NCBI GenBank assembly: GCA_016177575.1
Contig: JACOVA010000089.1
Location: forward strand, 1 to 37,782
DNA length: 37,782 nucleotides
Reading direction: 5' to 3'
Source of the DNA: Betaproteobacteria bacterium
GTDB taxonomy: Bacteria; Pseudomonadota; Gammaproteobacteria; Burkholderiales; SG8-39
Within the stretch, counting starts at the first letter, position 1. Each line of letters starts with the position of its first letter. Both the position numbers and the translations under genes were made by a program. The notes under the pieces were generated by a model that was not told the origin of the DNA, made no database searches, and saw nothing but the letters and a program-made list of their open reading frames with translations. Positions 24,801 to 27,040 of the stretch are shown here, one piece after another.

Positions 24801-26223
24801 GATCACCAGCACGTCGACGACCGAGTACGGCGGCTCCGACACGATCATCACCAGCGGCGGCGACGACATCGTCATCGGCGGGCGCTTCGACGACTTCATC
24901 GATGCGGGCGAGGGCGACAACCTGGTGATCGGCGACAGCGGCCAGATCACGGCCGACACCGTGGACGCGCCGCAGATGGCGGGGCAGCCGATCACCCTGG
25001 GTACGGTCGAGACCATCCAGCTCGACGACGGCGGCGCTGACACGATCGTCACCGGCTCGGGCAACGACATCGTGCTCGGCGGCAACTCGGGCGACACGAT
25101 CACGAGCGGCGACGGCGACGACGTGGTGTTCGGCGACAACGGGCTCATCGACTACACCGACGCGGTGGCGACGCTGCTCATCAGCACCGACACGACGGCC
25201 GCGACCGGCGGCGACGACACGATCGACGCCGGCAACGGCGACAACTCGGTGTTCGGCGGCGTGGGCGCCGACACCGTGATCACGGGCAGCGGCAACGACG
25301 TGGTGTTCGGCGATAACGGCACCATCATCAACGACACCAACGGCGACCTAGTGCAGGCGATCACCGGCGATCCGCTGCTCGGCGGCGACGACGTCCTGTC
25401 CACCGGCGACGGCAACGATATCGTGATGGGCGGGGCGGGCAATGACGTCGTGCTGAGCGACGGTGGCAACGACATCCTGTTCGGCGACGGCGGCAGCGTG
25501 ACCCTCTCGGGCGTGAACGTGCTGATCCAGTCGATCGACGTGACGATCGGCGGCGACGACACGCTGAACGGGGGCGCGGGCAACGACATCCTGATCGGCG
25601 GGCAGGGCAACGACCTGCTCTTTGGCACGCTGTCCGAGGACCTGCTCTTCGGCAGCAATGTGTCGATCACCCTGTCGGGCGGCATCGTGACCGCCATCGA
25701 GGCCGACACGCACGACCTCGTCACCGAGGCGCTGTTCGGCTCGTTCAACGCGCTGCCGCGCGAAGGCGACGTAACGATCTTCACCACGCCGAAGAACCTG
25801 CCGGGCCACGCGATCGTCCTGCCCGGACAGCCCGGCGCGTTCCTGCGGCCGGAGCCGCTGCACGATGCCAGGCTGTTCCAGTGGGTGTTCGACCTGGGCG
25901 AGATTTCGCAGCCGTTCGACGATGAGATTTTCCAGACGGTGTTCAACCCCAACCTGGTGACTCCGACCACCGACCCGGCCCATAGCGGGGCACTGGAACA
26001 GCGCGAGGGCGTAGGCAGCGGCGGACAGGGTCGAGGCGGGGAATCGCCGGCGGCGCCCTCCGGTGGTGCGCAGCCGTCGTCCTTACAGGATTACGACAAG
26101 CGCGACGGCGACGTGCTCGTTGCGGCGCTGGGCGTCGCAGCTCTCGCCGCCATGCAGCAACCGCAATCCGTCCGCGCCGGGCTGCGCGACCGCCTGCTGG
26201 CTTGGCTGCGCATGCGGTGGTAG
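754..26223 (+). CDS. Giant repeat adhesin-like / calcium-binding surface protein
   Basis: This open frame encodes 8489 residues, and related sequence extends back to 688. The GTG at 754 is not a real start because the protein continues from the fragment upstream. In order it contains repeat units to about 1300, a non-repeat island to 2340, a long repeat array to 11590, an RTX-like module (GSGADTFEV, GAGDDEIWVG), a second array from 12240 to 18490, an island, four more repeats, and a C-terminal RTX region interrupted by two FG-GAP arrays. It ends in a Pro/Gly-rich linker, a hydrophobic stretch (DVLVAALGVAALAAM) and a basic tail (LRDRLLAWLRMRW). The composition is acidic and Gly/Ala/Thr/Asp-rich, with almost no Cys, as in extracellular repeat proteins. 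The export-type genes follow directly on the same strand, so it is probably their substrate. Adhesion or matrix function is inferred. A leader such as the LEPR-XLL motif of some giant proteins would lie outside the window. Confidence 0.85.
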   Translation: MEGEAAFDGTVDLDWQMIVTPDVAAYTETLTNGDEWTFSVGGVTTDPAYVVGTDFTGATSLAQFLRSAILAEDGGLTVTIDNNGTPSDATDDFLIVEDGGALVQIGAFEWTRFRPHATTSPTADSRLHYFQVVFELPGEWGQASFEDVSAGQAFEIELNGTLFRYVVEGSLLQGTDTDQRNFNTVARRLEAAIDASPFYDADLILASASNAKPTLRIYDQRTSHLASTDQHGVDPFLFSGERSGDVHVVADIDNTRLITGSFDVFLGYEQVLAFEFLGIAFYTWEPVFETVTFTISPRLELVKMSDLLNPVASDQYVLGSTDPVDLGSASQFDPFLDHTITNIPALGERYGVRVSSVITYDKFYPQYVFPGVYGGLSYELIISVQGHEPNSEQLELKDKTLQIVEGPGAGQGATILDYDPETKAYYLQVAGTTFDDWTVTPKFDSRYDITSRMSDQAPAGIPPTSYNQDYLNTAPVTDFWDVVLTKAPTANVIINVTPAGTRTYNADLAFDPDAAFGENVAEQVRVATNRALIQLGGAPADDQYWILTLTGTSTTLSVDAFLEAVYLALKDDGDLSGQLATLQGTGSHVVFHKATAGQSLTDVANALAAGINGLAAGYTPTVTGGLSIELTGTPTPGTDWVLTLDGASSYTYSVAAGNSLADVAAGLAAAVNGASGFKATADGAKLLILRSIGATAFGATLDRGTAGSIIDPIGAQAPQLLVTTGSAAFYAEVSVGMDADSGAGFHVRPVALGSAVVEVTNKPVSATQSFFDFLTVELKGDVTAGETWTLQVTGYSRANPLNTFAATVSYTTVFGDTLSTIAANLAAQLGTAQSAQLDVTVRGRVITVSNALASQDKELAATVLVGLDDTSSAGTLYSSGTATIVPQLLFTTGNWMTPQTVHVMAIDDRVIDGGDARVFPAFEERVNAIRGPLTIVGGSLAGTERFLNDPFRLPEETNDPQADGTVNSVGVDNNGNGVMTDGEAFHFNALYGERPGFDPRMNQFPFEFTFLDGPALKKLLDVLSVSQEILSIGRDEPFSVNLQVGAGAPSSSAVRFSGTPADEADVFGFQASDLEWLEAVITLGGVAVTSDNWTLSVSTAATGTQSRTFPVTADARALSKIAADWAAYFNNLGPIGGVEFHAEANVDIAGNAKLRLWATDGSGNRVAFKLNRSIGANGSLAVSGTPKQADAADFAKIFGKQWTMVAFELLQVPTAAWTLTITDALGSSVAAYTLDTGEGIADMTFNLADRIQAKYNPVVSGYTVTFAAPWPSEATSTVILSGAPQAGQTWSVALDIAGTVKRFTHLVVAGDTLETISEKLAEAVNADPVGNLSARATGVALTIVNVAGNTLATTFQIGPQASALTPDPAQAFARSLELSGTPVAGDAWAVTVSFDDGTGVVVASTHSYNVQASVSLAEVAAGLAAKINAAGTAYSASVNGNTLVIANANEPGFTTGTRVNSVSGAASTTGSFTRSIASPAVTRLTLNSTLTGTPIGETWSVTLGGTTYSYTVESLEVIAAKLAAAVNADADPAYVAASEGATLLLVNRVASFAIEATTSGLAAGTVPVVRVATLPQGLAVGQTFSVTLVGDDLSTVLSYTVATDGTLDGTPESAASVAAALVKRINAFAPADYTATTEGASLVIVNRAGHRFTLANLFVVDTDQSGLDGTASVSMLTLGGAPVVGATWAVEIDFDGASRTVSHTVGVGETVADIAAALALGVSSTLGTDFAAVADGAELILIRRSAGGFAAEFKDQAAPFGDVLATSSIVTLTGMPATGEVWTVSLGGVLFSVTAAAGETVEDLALRLADEINADGTPQAAKFVAAAEGPQLVVVNRDGTPFATAFNITRVSGADIDTTTATSSVVTIGAGLADAASATLVITSQGVSTSVTYTASGAKTAVEVAAGLAALVDALAGYAATSDGAQVVIVSPAGAEFTVGNFAATDATTATTAKVTFGGAVLAGETWNLTIDGMPHSEPAGGSLATLAGAFATWINGNLADYTAMTEGATLLIVKRTAGSFATTATITPAGSATVTPAAGTAAAYALNLAGAPASGETWSATVAGVTVDVAVNATVDTLAEIAEALAAGIRDHASLGDYTAAAKGASLLVVKQTAGAFAAAPTLSVAAAQSFGSASAAAGYLVDLSGTPVTGDTWTVTLGSTSYSVTVGTPAEVDTLAEIAQALAAKISAHADGFGATAEGTRIVISGVGLAAPATSFTPAAASTASWGASFTAATAAFATLTGTPVAGDSYRVGLSGVTVAHTVTNGQTREAVAQALATLINANALLADYSATADGSLLLIVKRNGGLFTPGTQIVQAPGGSARAMTVTASGLATSANTLSVAGPAVLGEVVSVTLTIGAGPATVVRTTVASTSTSAADLAASLATAINARAQTDISALAEGSQVFIVNRAGTAFTAVYGVAAAGALAVAAAPAAERATVGGDVRAGDIYTVELAGGEAVVSYTATAADAAATDAAARVANALAALINNSTDPDAAPFTAATNGAGLFVVGPATLGTSYAVAQAAAAVTSETVTTSVILNVAPATVAAGEAWVLTLTLGATVSTYSFTPAGASLQAALEALAALVNADAATLYAADAGATSLAVYRRGDAAFQASLSIVAAGVPAVDAATARTAMVALAGNQVAGEIWSLALVQQTYSVTVDATTDTLEEIAAALAVLVNADNANAAAYTATGEGATLIVVNRDGVAFAAAVSVTPATPQTVAAGAPAASVALFGLPLAGEVWTVTLAGRAYSVTVDAVTDTLQEIAAALASAIRFDNTLEGLAARLAAAINAGGVYTATASGLDLTIARAGGSLTASLTNTGTGYADAETVAAASLTLTLGGSLAHADVWTVTINEAGVPTAVTVVAFDRFTADGEGAAVLVVDLSATPFTPQLAIAHVSGFAIDAATPAAFIGVLNSNVTPVTDTWIITLEGPAGATQTFSLPILAGYTQGQIADLFANLINVGGPAALTALSEGNELAIVGRDGSAWAAAFSIAPVPAATPAAIVSDTTGATTVTFTGAMQPRDLWSLTLDGQRFDVSVGETYTFGATSIVADSAQALAAIFAAHINANLPASFHAITDGNALVVVKRSGASGFAAFTSQVRFIPALDNTAEGLYDVDAASGAYSIELIGSPVLGEKWSLSLVSGGTLSFDYFVQLDDTLTDVAEGLAALVNASGAAASYTASVEGDRLVIVNTAAAITDADILVTPADGAGAAGNEQLEPGTAPRAWTALLAGAATVGDVWRVTLGGINYDYSVGAGETTTDIATALAARINLINSLEGVLAQLAEALNVMGGDYVAIANGLQLTIARDDSGLISASVTNGTFTDSETPAAASITLSLSGAGLVDGQVWTLTITDGVATPTFAATARDRHTAISEGRTLVLVDFVGTTGSPTYRVNGAADARFMDSGVSLGQATAAVTLPSATLADRYTLLLRIGESASQFTYETGAFTGSQVATALAAAVNVNGPADFTAIADGTRLFIVNRAGSSFSLANIADEKAAAAAAVVNLSATTVFAGEVWTIFLDDSTFATTHVYVAQAGDTLADVARELANSIVASGVVTFTATADDIPSTARADDARVVIANLAGQAFVATVEVTPAGQVSIVETRKFNQAVAGNEYFYRPVNLNTRVDEADQVDTMNVYNGDSPANDVGTLTADHLTGLGMGGDTVIAGRTLPGGIVYRDLEVLNIFLGSGADTFEVVSTHAGATNIFSAAGDDDIVVRSIDGHTRIDAGAGDDEIWVGSDAAPYLPPTTNLLGTVRVLLTVIGGPGNDTLYVDNSASTTETGGILTGSTLTGLGMPSVSEVQTIHVQAAAGVYTLRIADETVDSSTATTTLVELSGTPIGGDQWRIVIDGDVANGYVVTVGGGIDTPAEIAAALAALIDADTARGFAAAADGSVLVIVNPTGEGFQATFEIVTSATTPTATVEQIAGATTTAVLSGTLRSGDIWNFTVSGETFGLPVGPATTIAQLAAALAAAINADPDLPDYLALAVGNSVVIMDRGTAPARPTVSLGIALGGGANVGSAIGVNRNASSVSLSLSGTPVLGETWSVPLTVGTTTTTVSVTVSSTNLSQVVASLAAAINASGPAAFSATAHGSVLVIVDDTGAAFAAGFAVEAVAAGNAIVPAGPAAAGASLPITLQGTAIAGEKWILELTAGAAVTAVSYTVKAGDTLAAVAAGLDQALAASTDPAAAQFTADASLSVLTLGNAASAYSAAVSVLPAGAITSTRQNSASAVFDLSGTPLTGDRWIVTINGVQHSVAVGASTVLAGGVPLALPGAPAPVVDTLPEIAAALALAINATTPDGFTVFVDGARLVVTERAGAAFDASALVALAEVPGGTISTPASGKAIVVNLSGDPVAGETWRLTIDGTDVYEIDVDATTGTLDEITLALAGAINAVAGDVVATAVGDTLVLISRSGTAFTAQVEIELAPPAPPGSLAGSASVVATDSATATLSGTPQPDELWSITVNGNVRSVTISATPETLSQVAVALAAQINGLANYVAIATGDTILIVSTVAAPIEATAVVTRPGSAGSVNTPAPDAATLTLTGAPIAGSTWSFSFDANPVSVLVDGDDTAADIAAKFADTINTNFAAGYGAVATGQQVMIVKHDATVDPLDVTAPTISNGATAGGAIANVTFSPADDSWSLAFLGTPVAGEVWALTFNSLTKSLTVAEGTSLAGVVAGLAALWNAESGYSAFAAGTTLLITNNGAAVAAAPDLVVTPFNAIPQVWVRSITLSGTPAAGETWSFQIGAHIASTVVTLADLADGTAAALGRIATRLAAFVNNPADDPLFAGFSAVASGARIFITGTAGAFTPVGGATGTYTVTSAAQSTRSTLTGSVAAGDLWTVGLVDSATGAVSSFSYVAVTGNALAQVAAGLAAAINATASPNYLAIAEDADLLVINQAGLAFVTKLDLTPATALSASRSFDIQGPVTAGNEWAVTLTVLGSSVSVTETVGGSGLVGLAVDLKNAIDGLAGFKAKLTGTTLIISTEGANAGRPFSLAVSAPSGTLLEKTATTGRDLFLFGTTAAGETWTVSLSAGGLTSSVSVAYDEIVNGVTVQTLAQFAEALAFKINVLTGYATLHGPQLPGYTAYPSGTAFSVDTAGPNFGKNFSVALSVKRVADGTSAAAAATTIGVARGAPVQGEVWRVDIGGALFDHTVTAGQTLAQVAAALAKLIVDNSAFDAAARNGTIVVLDSAILSVVPVAHEGSAAQLDGGSVLLGDTAPGVTFKPGEVVTISLGGDGSVSYMVRESVPLAEIAASLAAQINAAGLGYAASVEGNTLVIVATGGSLPATLFEILPAPSAASAGSAGKTVVSPSTTRFALAGSSLIGETWRVTVGGQTYAYGVDTKETIAANLAAAIAALVDNNDDPLFAATSEGARVVVVKRAGTFAAFTASVAPRNSLSAADASVATIATSAAPVEGETWRVNIGAALYAHVVKRVNGVLETPAAILGSLAVKINTGVVTGYTAFVDGGVLVITRGDNFAFAAPTFLVTPAATITIDAATPTARIVTLGSQGTPLQGQTWYVLLATAGGGFEYGAPVTVTVGTLAEIATALAQAINANTAAGFRAVARNLDIFIVDPAGRAFSASFEIGLADGTRGGSALLLAPAPAATLTLDGAPLAGETWNIALTFGGITRAYGHLVVSGDTPATIAGALAAAINEDATAGFTAIAEAGEVIVASRLGVEFTAQGFGTPKILPAGAVRVAEASAGNEPVNAVEVAITGVPVTGARWLLQLTLGGQAYAVELPVTTGQSMASVAGAFAALINAEALVAGSPFAGLNAAVTAQGTLLVADLAGRSLDAAVALKPVAQADIDGGSATTTMVDVIGTPRTGEAWRLRIGDLVYQVTVAATPQSLAQIAAALAAALNADANAARYTALVENNRILIVDRGGGVFETRMESEVRDGPTKLGEIIRSEGHADIRLDYGLNAAQMALALRALYGFDDITVSEARTDGDVTYTVSFVREHAGIDFQQIQWTETAQSTSLLPSPNASVDVRTGTTRNGATVNEGVSNLQTVTINPNVTGGTFTLSFLVRNDRGELAVRTTGPIVYNATATDFYKAVSTILNPNGSTLDIDPEFDRVTRDPSKPFTDNFSVYKVGANVFVVIFQGEHRDLEIHDIDTSLLTTQAAPAPADEHEAPAATVTLGSTDGTAVVDPTAPRATTVDLTGKPVPGGQVWNVDITLRGISTSHPYTPAGGESLQSIAQALASSINATAADVFTATSDGAVLVIVNRDGSTFAVSLAIAGADAGGVQVIDRSTPTESLVNLSGEPAAGEIWSISLTDATTLITTEHSYTVSLGDDLEDIAAGLAAAINSGAPTDYVAVAEGDSVVIVRRDGTIFSAAPEILAAGQPQSGDAFTVTLESATSGALTFSYTAVAGDTQASVANALAQLISTQGLPEFRATSEGGVLSIENVGGNVFSTQFAASTHYETVSEPQFDEEWSVTLTSAGGAVTFTHTAGAGETAADVATALALLIDAHADYQATAVGGTLQIVNALGQVFTSLVEVDGAEQSGDVEAATAVVSTRIDGINYYEIETLNIALGSGSDVFNVQGTTATTNLDLGAGDDALYVSSTADIGAGESTDFLTGHLHNINGALNVEAGTGTNALLISGEASTLDNDDIVITDQIDTAAGEPAAAEIAIRGLTGGEDAFGWVDLAQGTITYQATGTGSFAGGVTIWTGFGEDTIWIDGTAEEAGVRTITTLNTGLGDDTIAVDLDTAEDGLLVLNTQGPWNDYPAISDNDTVLGTGTDPVNGPAGAYESTLPLIVFGGQGDDSITGGSGDDILFGDRGLIVSYEYVGGVPTTTIVEQLGGGGPGDFTDGVIRNPDVFLSVYPLVGGNDTIDGLEGDNLMVGGAGADTLTGGTGDDVMLGDNGLFQYTTDGSGEAILTLAQTTDTVDQPTWGDTIVTGGGDNVVLAGMGADHVNDPLVSPTAVPSAGSDIVIGDNGEFQWDILGQPVSFASTGVGPVYDAGTAPNPFAGVDVGSLSAPVFADVDGDGDLDAIVGSSDGTLQYFENTGTATAPTYVQLTGAANPFDGIDVGISSAPTLGDVDGDGDLDLVVGAADGTLTYLENTGTATAPVYTEQTGALNPFDAVDVGDMSTPTFVDLDADGDLDLVVGAVDGTLSTFENTGAGYVELTGTANPFDAVDVGASSAPAFVDLDTDGDLDLVVGAADGTLSTFENTGTGYVELTGAANPFDGVDVGVQATPTFADLDGDGDADAVIGTSGGTLGYYDNTGLGTGGDDVIVVGDGANIVVGGFGSDTISTGAGDDIVLGDNGAVTYTTGTTQLLQAVSTDPVNSTGGDDVIDAGGGDNVVIGGVGADTIIAGSGDDLILGDNGQIDWTASGVYSSFQTTDPTLGGDDTIQAGDGDNIVAGGFGADTISTGVGEDLILGDNGSFTFTEVGGEAVLTQASTTDTTAGTGGDDIIESGGTPVIAFADLDGDGDLDAVVGNADGTLAYYENTGSGYVELTGVDNPFDGIDVGDSSVPTLADIDNDGDLDLVVGNADGTLAYFENTGTSTAPVYVEQAGADNPYDGIDVGTGSAPAVADLDGDGDLDLVVGNADGTLSYYQSTGTGYVELTGTANPFDGIDVGTNSVPTLIDLDGDGDLDLMVADAGGTLTIYENTGTAAAPAYLESTTLSSPYTGIEVVGSGNIVLAGVGDDLVNQSGTASAGEDIVIGDNGTVTWDTNGLITGFASTEPDLGGNDTIYVGDGDNIVVGGFGDDTIVSGSGTDVLLGDNGQVTYTPGTEQLLQAVSTDTTNATGGNDTIVAGEGDNVVIGGVGGDTLSAGSGDDLILGDNGQIDWTASGVYSSFQTTDPTLGGDDTIQAGDGDNIVAGGFGSDTILTGTGEDLILGDNGAFTFTEVGGEAVLTEAVTTDTTNATGGDDVIESGGGSGDNIVLAGVGADQVNASGVTSDGQDIVIGDNGFVNWDSSGQLTQFGSTDPSLGGNDAINVGDGQNIVIGGFGDDTIITGEGADIVLGDDGQVDYVTTDGNSADIDLITSTSTTEYGGSDTIITSGGDDIVIGGRFDDFIDAGEGDNLVIGDSGQITADTVDAPQMAGQPITLGTVETIQLDDGGADTIVTGSGNDIVLGGNSGDTITSGDGDDVVFGDNGLIDYTDAVATLLISTDTTAATGGDDTIDAGNGDNSVFGGVGADTVITGSGNDVVFGDNGTIINDTNGDLVQAITGDPLLGGDDVLSTGDGNDIVMGGAGNDVVLSDGGNDILFGDGGSVTLSGVNVLIQSIDVTIGGDDTLNGGAGNDILIGGQGNDLLFGTLSEDLLFGSNVSITLSGGIVTAIEADTHDLVTEALFGSFNALPREGDVTIFTTPKNLPGHAIVLPGQPGAFLRPEPLHDARLFQWVFDLGEISQPFDDEIFQTVFNPNLVTPTTDPAHSGALEQREGVGSGGQGRGGESPAAPSGGAQPSSLQDYDKRDGDVLVAALGVAALAAMQQPQSVRAGLRDRLLAWLRMRW
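1300..2340 (+). other. Non-repeat island 1 of the giant protein
   Basis: Here the W-core repeats stop and aromatic-rich sequence takes over, including YPQYVFPGVYGGLSYELIIS, KTLQIVEGPGAGQGATIL and a VLTKAPTANVIINVTPAGTR segment. The last segment reads like a beta-sandwich edge, and the stretch leads back into the repeats through NVAEQVRVATNRALIQL. I do not recognise a named domain. Boundaries are approximate. Confidence 0.5.
2341..11590 (+). repeat. Protein repeat array A, about 29 units
   Basis: The units are divergent tandem repeats of about 85-110 residues. Each reads roughly as L-S-G-T-P, then a G-E-x-W core with alternating hydrophobic residues (AGETWNLTI, TGEVWTVSL), a Y-x-V-x-x-G-D-T-L turn, a helix (EIAAALAAxINA), Y-x-A-x-x-E-G, and a closing strand (LVIVNR) with an aromatic residue. 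A non-repeat island lies at about 3400-3960 and contains IDDRVIDGGDARVFPAFEER. I counted units by the core motif, so the total may be off by a few. The layout suggests a filament of small beta/alpha domains, which is an inference. Confidence 0.75.
11591..12240 (+). other. Internal RTX-like module of the giant protein
   Basis: The repeat array is interrupted by LTGLGMGGDTVIAGRTLPGG, then by glycine/aspartate turns (LGSGADTFEV, SAAGDDDIVV, GAGDDEIWVG, GPGNDTLYVD). These G-x-G-x-D steps resemble RTX parallel beta-rolls that fold on calcium. A second LTGLGMPSVSEVQTIHV segment closes the module, so it seems bounded by a repeated LTGLGM motif. Calcium binding is inferred from the motif. Confidence 0.65.
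12241..18490 (+). repeat. Protein repeat array B, about 21 units
   Basis: This array has the same unit type as array A, with cores such as GGDQWRIVI, TGDRWIVTI, AGETWRLTI, EGETWRVNI and TGEAWRLRI. The helix A-x-A-L-A-x-x-I-N-A and the LVIV strand recur in nearly every unit. Some copies have lost the Trp (PGEVVTISL). Unit lengths vary through loop insertions, for example near 13560-13620. Count and borders are by eye. Confidence 0.75.
18491..19200 (+). other. Non-repeat island 3 of the giant protein
   Basis: This stretch departs from the repeat pattern. It includes an acidic and aromatic segment (LRALYGFDDITVSEART, REHAGIDFQQIQWTET), a strand-rich part (LQTVTINPNVTGGTFTLSFL) and a linker rich in Ala, Pro and Glu before the repeats resume. 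It is probably a separate folded domain. I cannot assign it to a family with confidence. Confidence 0.45.
19201..20340 (+). repeat. Protein repeat array C, about 4 units
   Basis: These are the last W-core repeats, with cores GGQVWNVDI, AGEIWSISL, SGDAFTVTL and DEEWSVTL. The final two units are shorter than those in arrays A and B because the linker between units is reduced. They lead straight into the C-terminal RTX region. Confidence 0.65.
21676..22509 (+). repeat. FG-GAP/VCBS array 1, five units
   Basis: Five units of about 55 residues each read as NPFxGxDVG, then A-D-x-D-G-D-G-D-L-D-x-V-V-G, then D-G-T-L-x-x-x-E-N-T-G. The aspartate-rich loop is the calcium-binding loop typical of FG-GAP-like beta-propeller blades (VCBS repeats). 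The array sits exactly where other RTX units carry only a short EPDL linker between FAST and GGxD. Confidence 0.75.
22786..22910 (+). repeat. Exact 125-base repeat, copy 1
   Basis: This stretch is identical by eye to 24178-24302, at an offset of 1392 bases. It encodes the RTX unit around LILGDNGQIDWTASGVYSS. Similarity at the same offset extends more loosely over about 22510-23085 against 23902-24477, which points to a recent internal duplication or gene conversion. Confidence 0.85.
23086..23742 (+). repeat. FG-GAP/VCBS array 2, four units
   Basis: Four units of the same type as array 1 carry ADLDGDGDLD or close variants followed by DGTLxYxENTG. The array lies between ESGG and GSGNIVLAG. In the sister RTX unit at 24466-24500 these two halves are directly joined (ESGG-GSGDNIVLAG), so the array looks like an inserted cassette. 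Confidence 0.75.
24178..24302 (+). repeat. Exact 125-base repeat, copy 2
   Basis: This is the second copy of the stretch at 22786-22910. The first mismatches outside it are at 24177 and 24303. Confidence 0.85.
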
Positions 26224-26231
26224 GATCGCAC

Positions 26232-26249
26232 CCGGCTTTCTCAAGCCGG
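26232..26249 (+). terminator. Small GC-rich hairpin after the giant gene
   Basis: A perfect 7-base stem (CCGGCTT / AAGCCGG) with a TCTC loop begins 8 bases after the stop of the giant gene. Only TGTTT follows, without a real T tract, so it is at best a weak terminator or attenuator. It could lower expression of the export genes relative to the substrate, or protect the 3' end of the mRNA. Confidence 0.35.
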
Positions 26250-27034
26250 TGTTTCCTGGGGGTCCCATCGTATTTGTCCGACAACTGCGCACGTTCATAG
26301 CCGGAGTCGTCGCAGCGCTCGTCGCGCCGAGCGCCGGCGCGCAGTCGCCGCTTGCGCCGGCATCCCGATCTGAGACCGGGCTGGAGTGCCTGCTCGAGCC
26401 CTCCATGGTGGTCAACGTCGGCAGCCCGGTCGACGGGGTGCTCGAGCGGGTCACGGTCGATCGCGGCGACCCTGTGCGCAGGGGGCAGGTGGTCGCGACA
26501 CTGCAGTCCGGCGTCGAGACGGCGGCGGTCAAGCTGTCCGAAGCGCGCGTCGAGTTCGGGCGCAGGAAAGTGGAACGCAACGAGACGCTCTTCACGAAGC
26601 AGCTGATTTCGGCCCAGGAGAGAGACGAGATGGTGACCGAAGCCCGTCTGCACGAGGAAGAGCTGAAAAGGAACCAGGAAATCCTCAAGCAGAGGACGAT
26701 TGTCAGTCCGCTCGACGGGGTCGTCGTGGAGCGCCGCCTGGCGCCGGGAGAATTCATCCGCACCGACAAGTCGGTGGTGCTGCGGCTCGCGCAGATCAAC
26801 CCGCTCTACGTCGAGGTCGTCGCGCCGGCGAGCCTTTTCGGATCGGTGAAAGTCGGCATGCCGGGAAAGGTGAGCCTGGCGCCGTTCTTCCCGGGCAACT
26901 ACAAGGCGAAGATCGTCGCGGTCGACAAGGTGATCGACGCGGCGAGCGGCACCCTGGGCGTGCGGCTGGAACTGCTCAATCCCGGCAACAGGATTCCTGC
27001 GGGAATCAAGTGCAGCGTGGTGTTTGGCAAGTAG
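26249..27034 (+). CDS. Periplasmic adaptor (membrane fusion protein, RND/HlyD type)
   Basis: The protein is about 261 residues. After an N-terminal signal (RTFIAGVVAALVAPSAGAQS) comes a lipoyl-like half (VNVGSPVDGVLERVTVDRGD), a short coiled coil rich in Glu and Lys (about residues 90-150), the second lipoyl half (IVSPLDGVVVERRLAPGEFI) and a beta-barrel part. This is the adaptor layout of efflux and type I systems, and it is shorter than typical RND adaptors of 350-400 residues. It should bridge inner-membrane parts to the TolC-like protein encoded 6 bases downstream. The start is uncertain. GTG at 26249 is the only ordinary start codon before the signal peptide, but it lies at the edge of a hairpin and has no good ribosome site. 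GGGGG at 26258-26262 would instead favour a non-standard start near 26267. Confidence 0.8.
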   Translation: MFPGGPIVFVRQLRTFIAGVVAALVAPSAGAQSPLAPASRSETGLECLLEPSMVVNVGSPVDGVLERVTVDRGDPVRRGQVVATLQSGVETAAVKLSEARVEFGRRKVERNETLFTKQLISAQERDEMVTEARLHEEELKRNQEILKQRTIVSPLDGVVVERRLAPGEFIRTDKSVVLRLAQINPLYVEVVAPASLFGSVKVGMPGKVSLAPFFPGNYKAKIVAVDKVIDAASGTLGVRLELLNPGNRIPAGIKCSVVFGK

Positions 27035-27040
27035 GCGAAC

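Larger units (their letters stand above)
20341..25700 (+). other. C-terminal RTX-like calcium-binding region
   Basis: Glycine/aspartate nonapeptide-like steps dominate, for example GGQGDDSITGGSGDDILFGD near 21090 and GGAGNDILIGGQGNDLLFG near 25570. Between them a longer unit recurs: D-G-D-N-I-V-x-G-G-F-G-x-D-T-I, then D-L-I-L-G-D-N-G, then a short beta hairpin of about 15-20 residues. This fits a parallel beta-roll that folds on calcium outside the cell. Two FG-GAP arrays interrupt it. Classical RTX exporters are ABC transporters, and none is visible here. Confidence 0.75.

Noticed and set aside
20340-25700. CRISPR-like or satellite DNA
   Set aside because: The periodicity comes from protein repeats in one open frame, and repeat lengths and spacers vary with codons.
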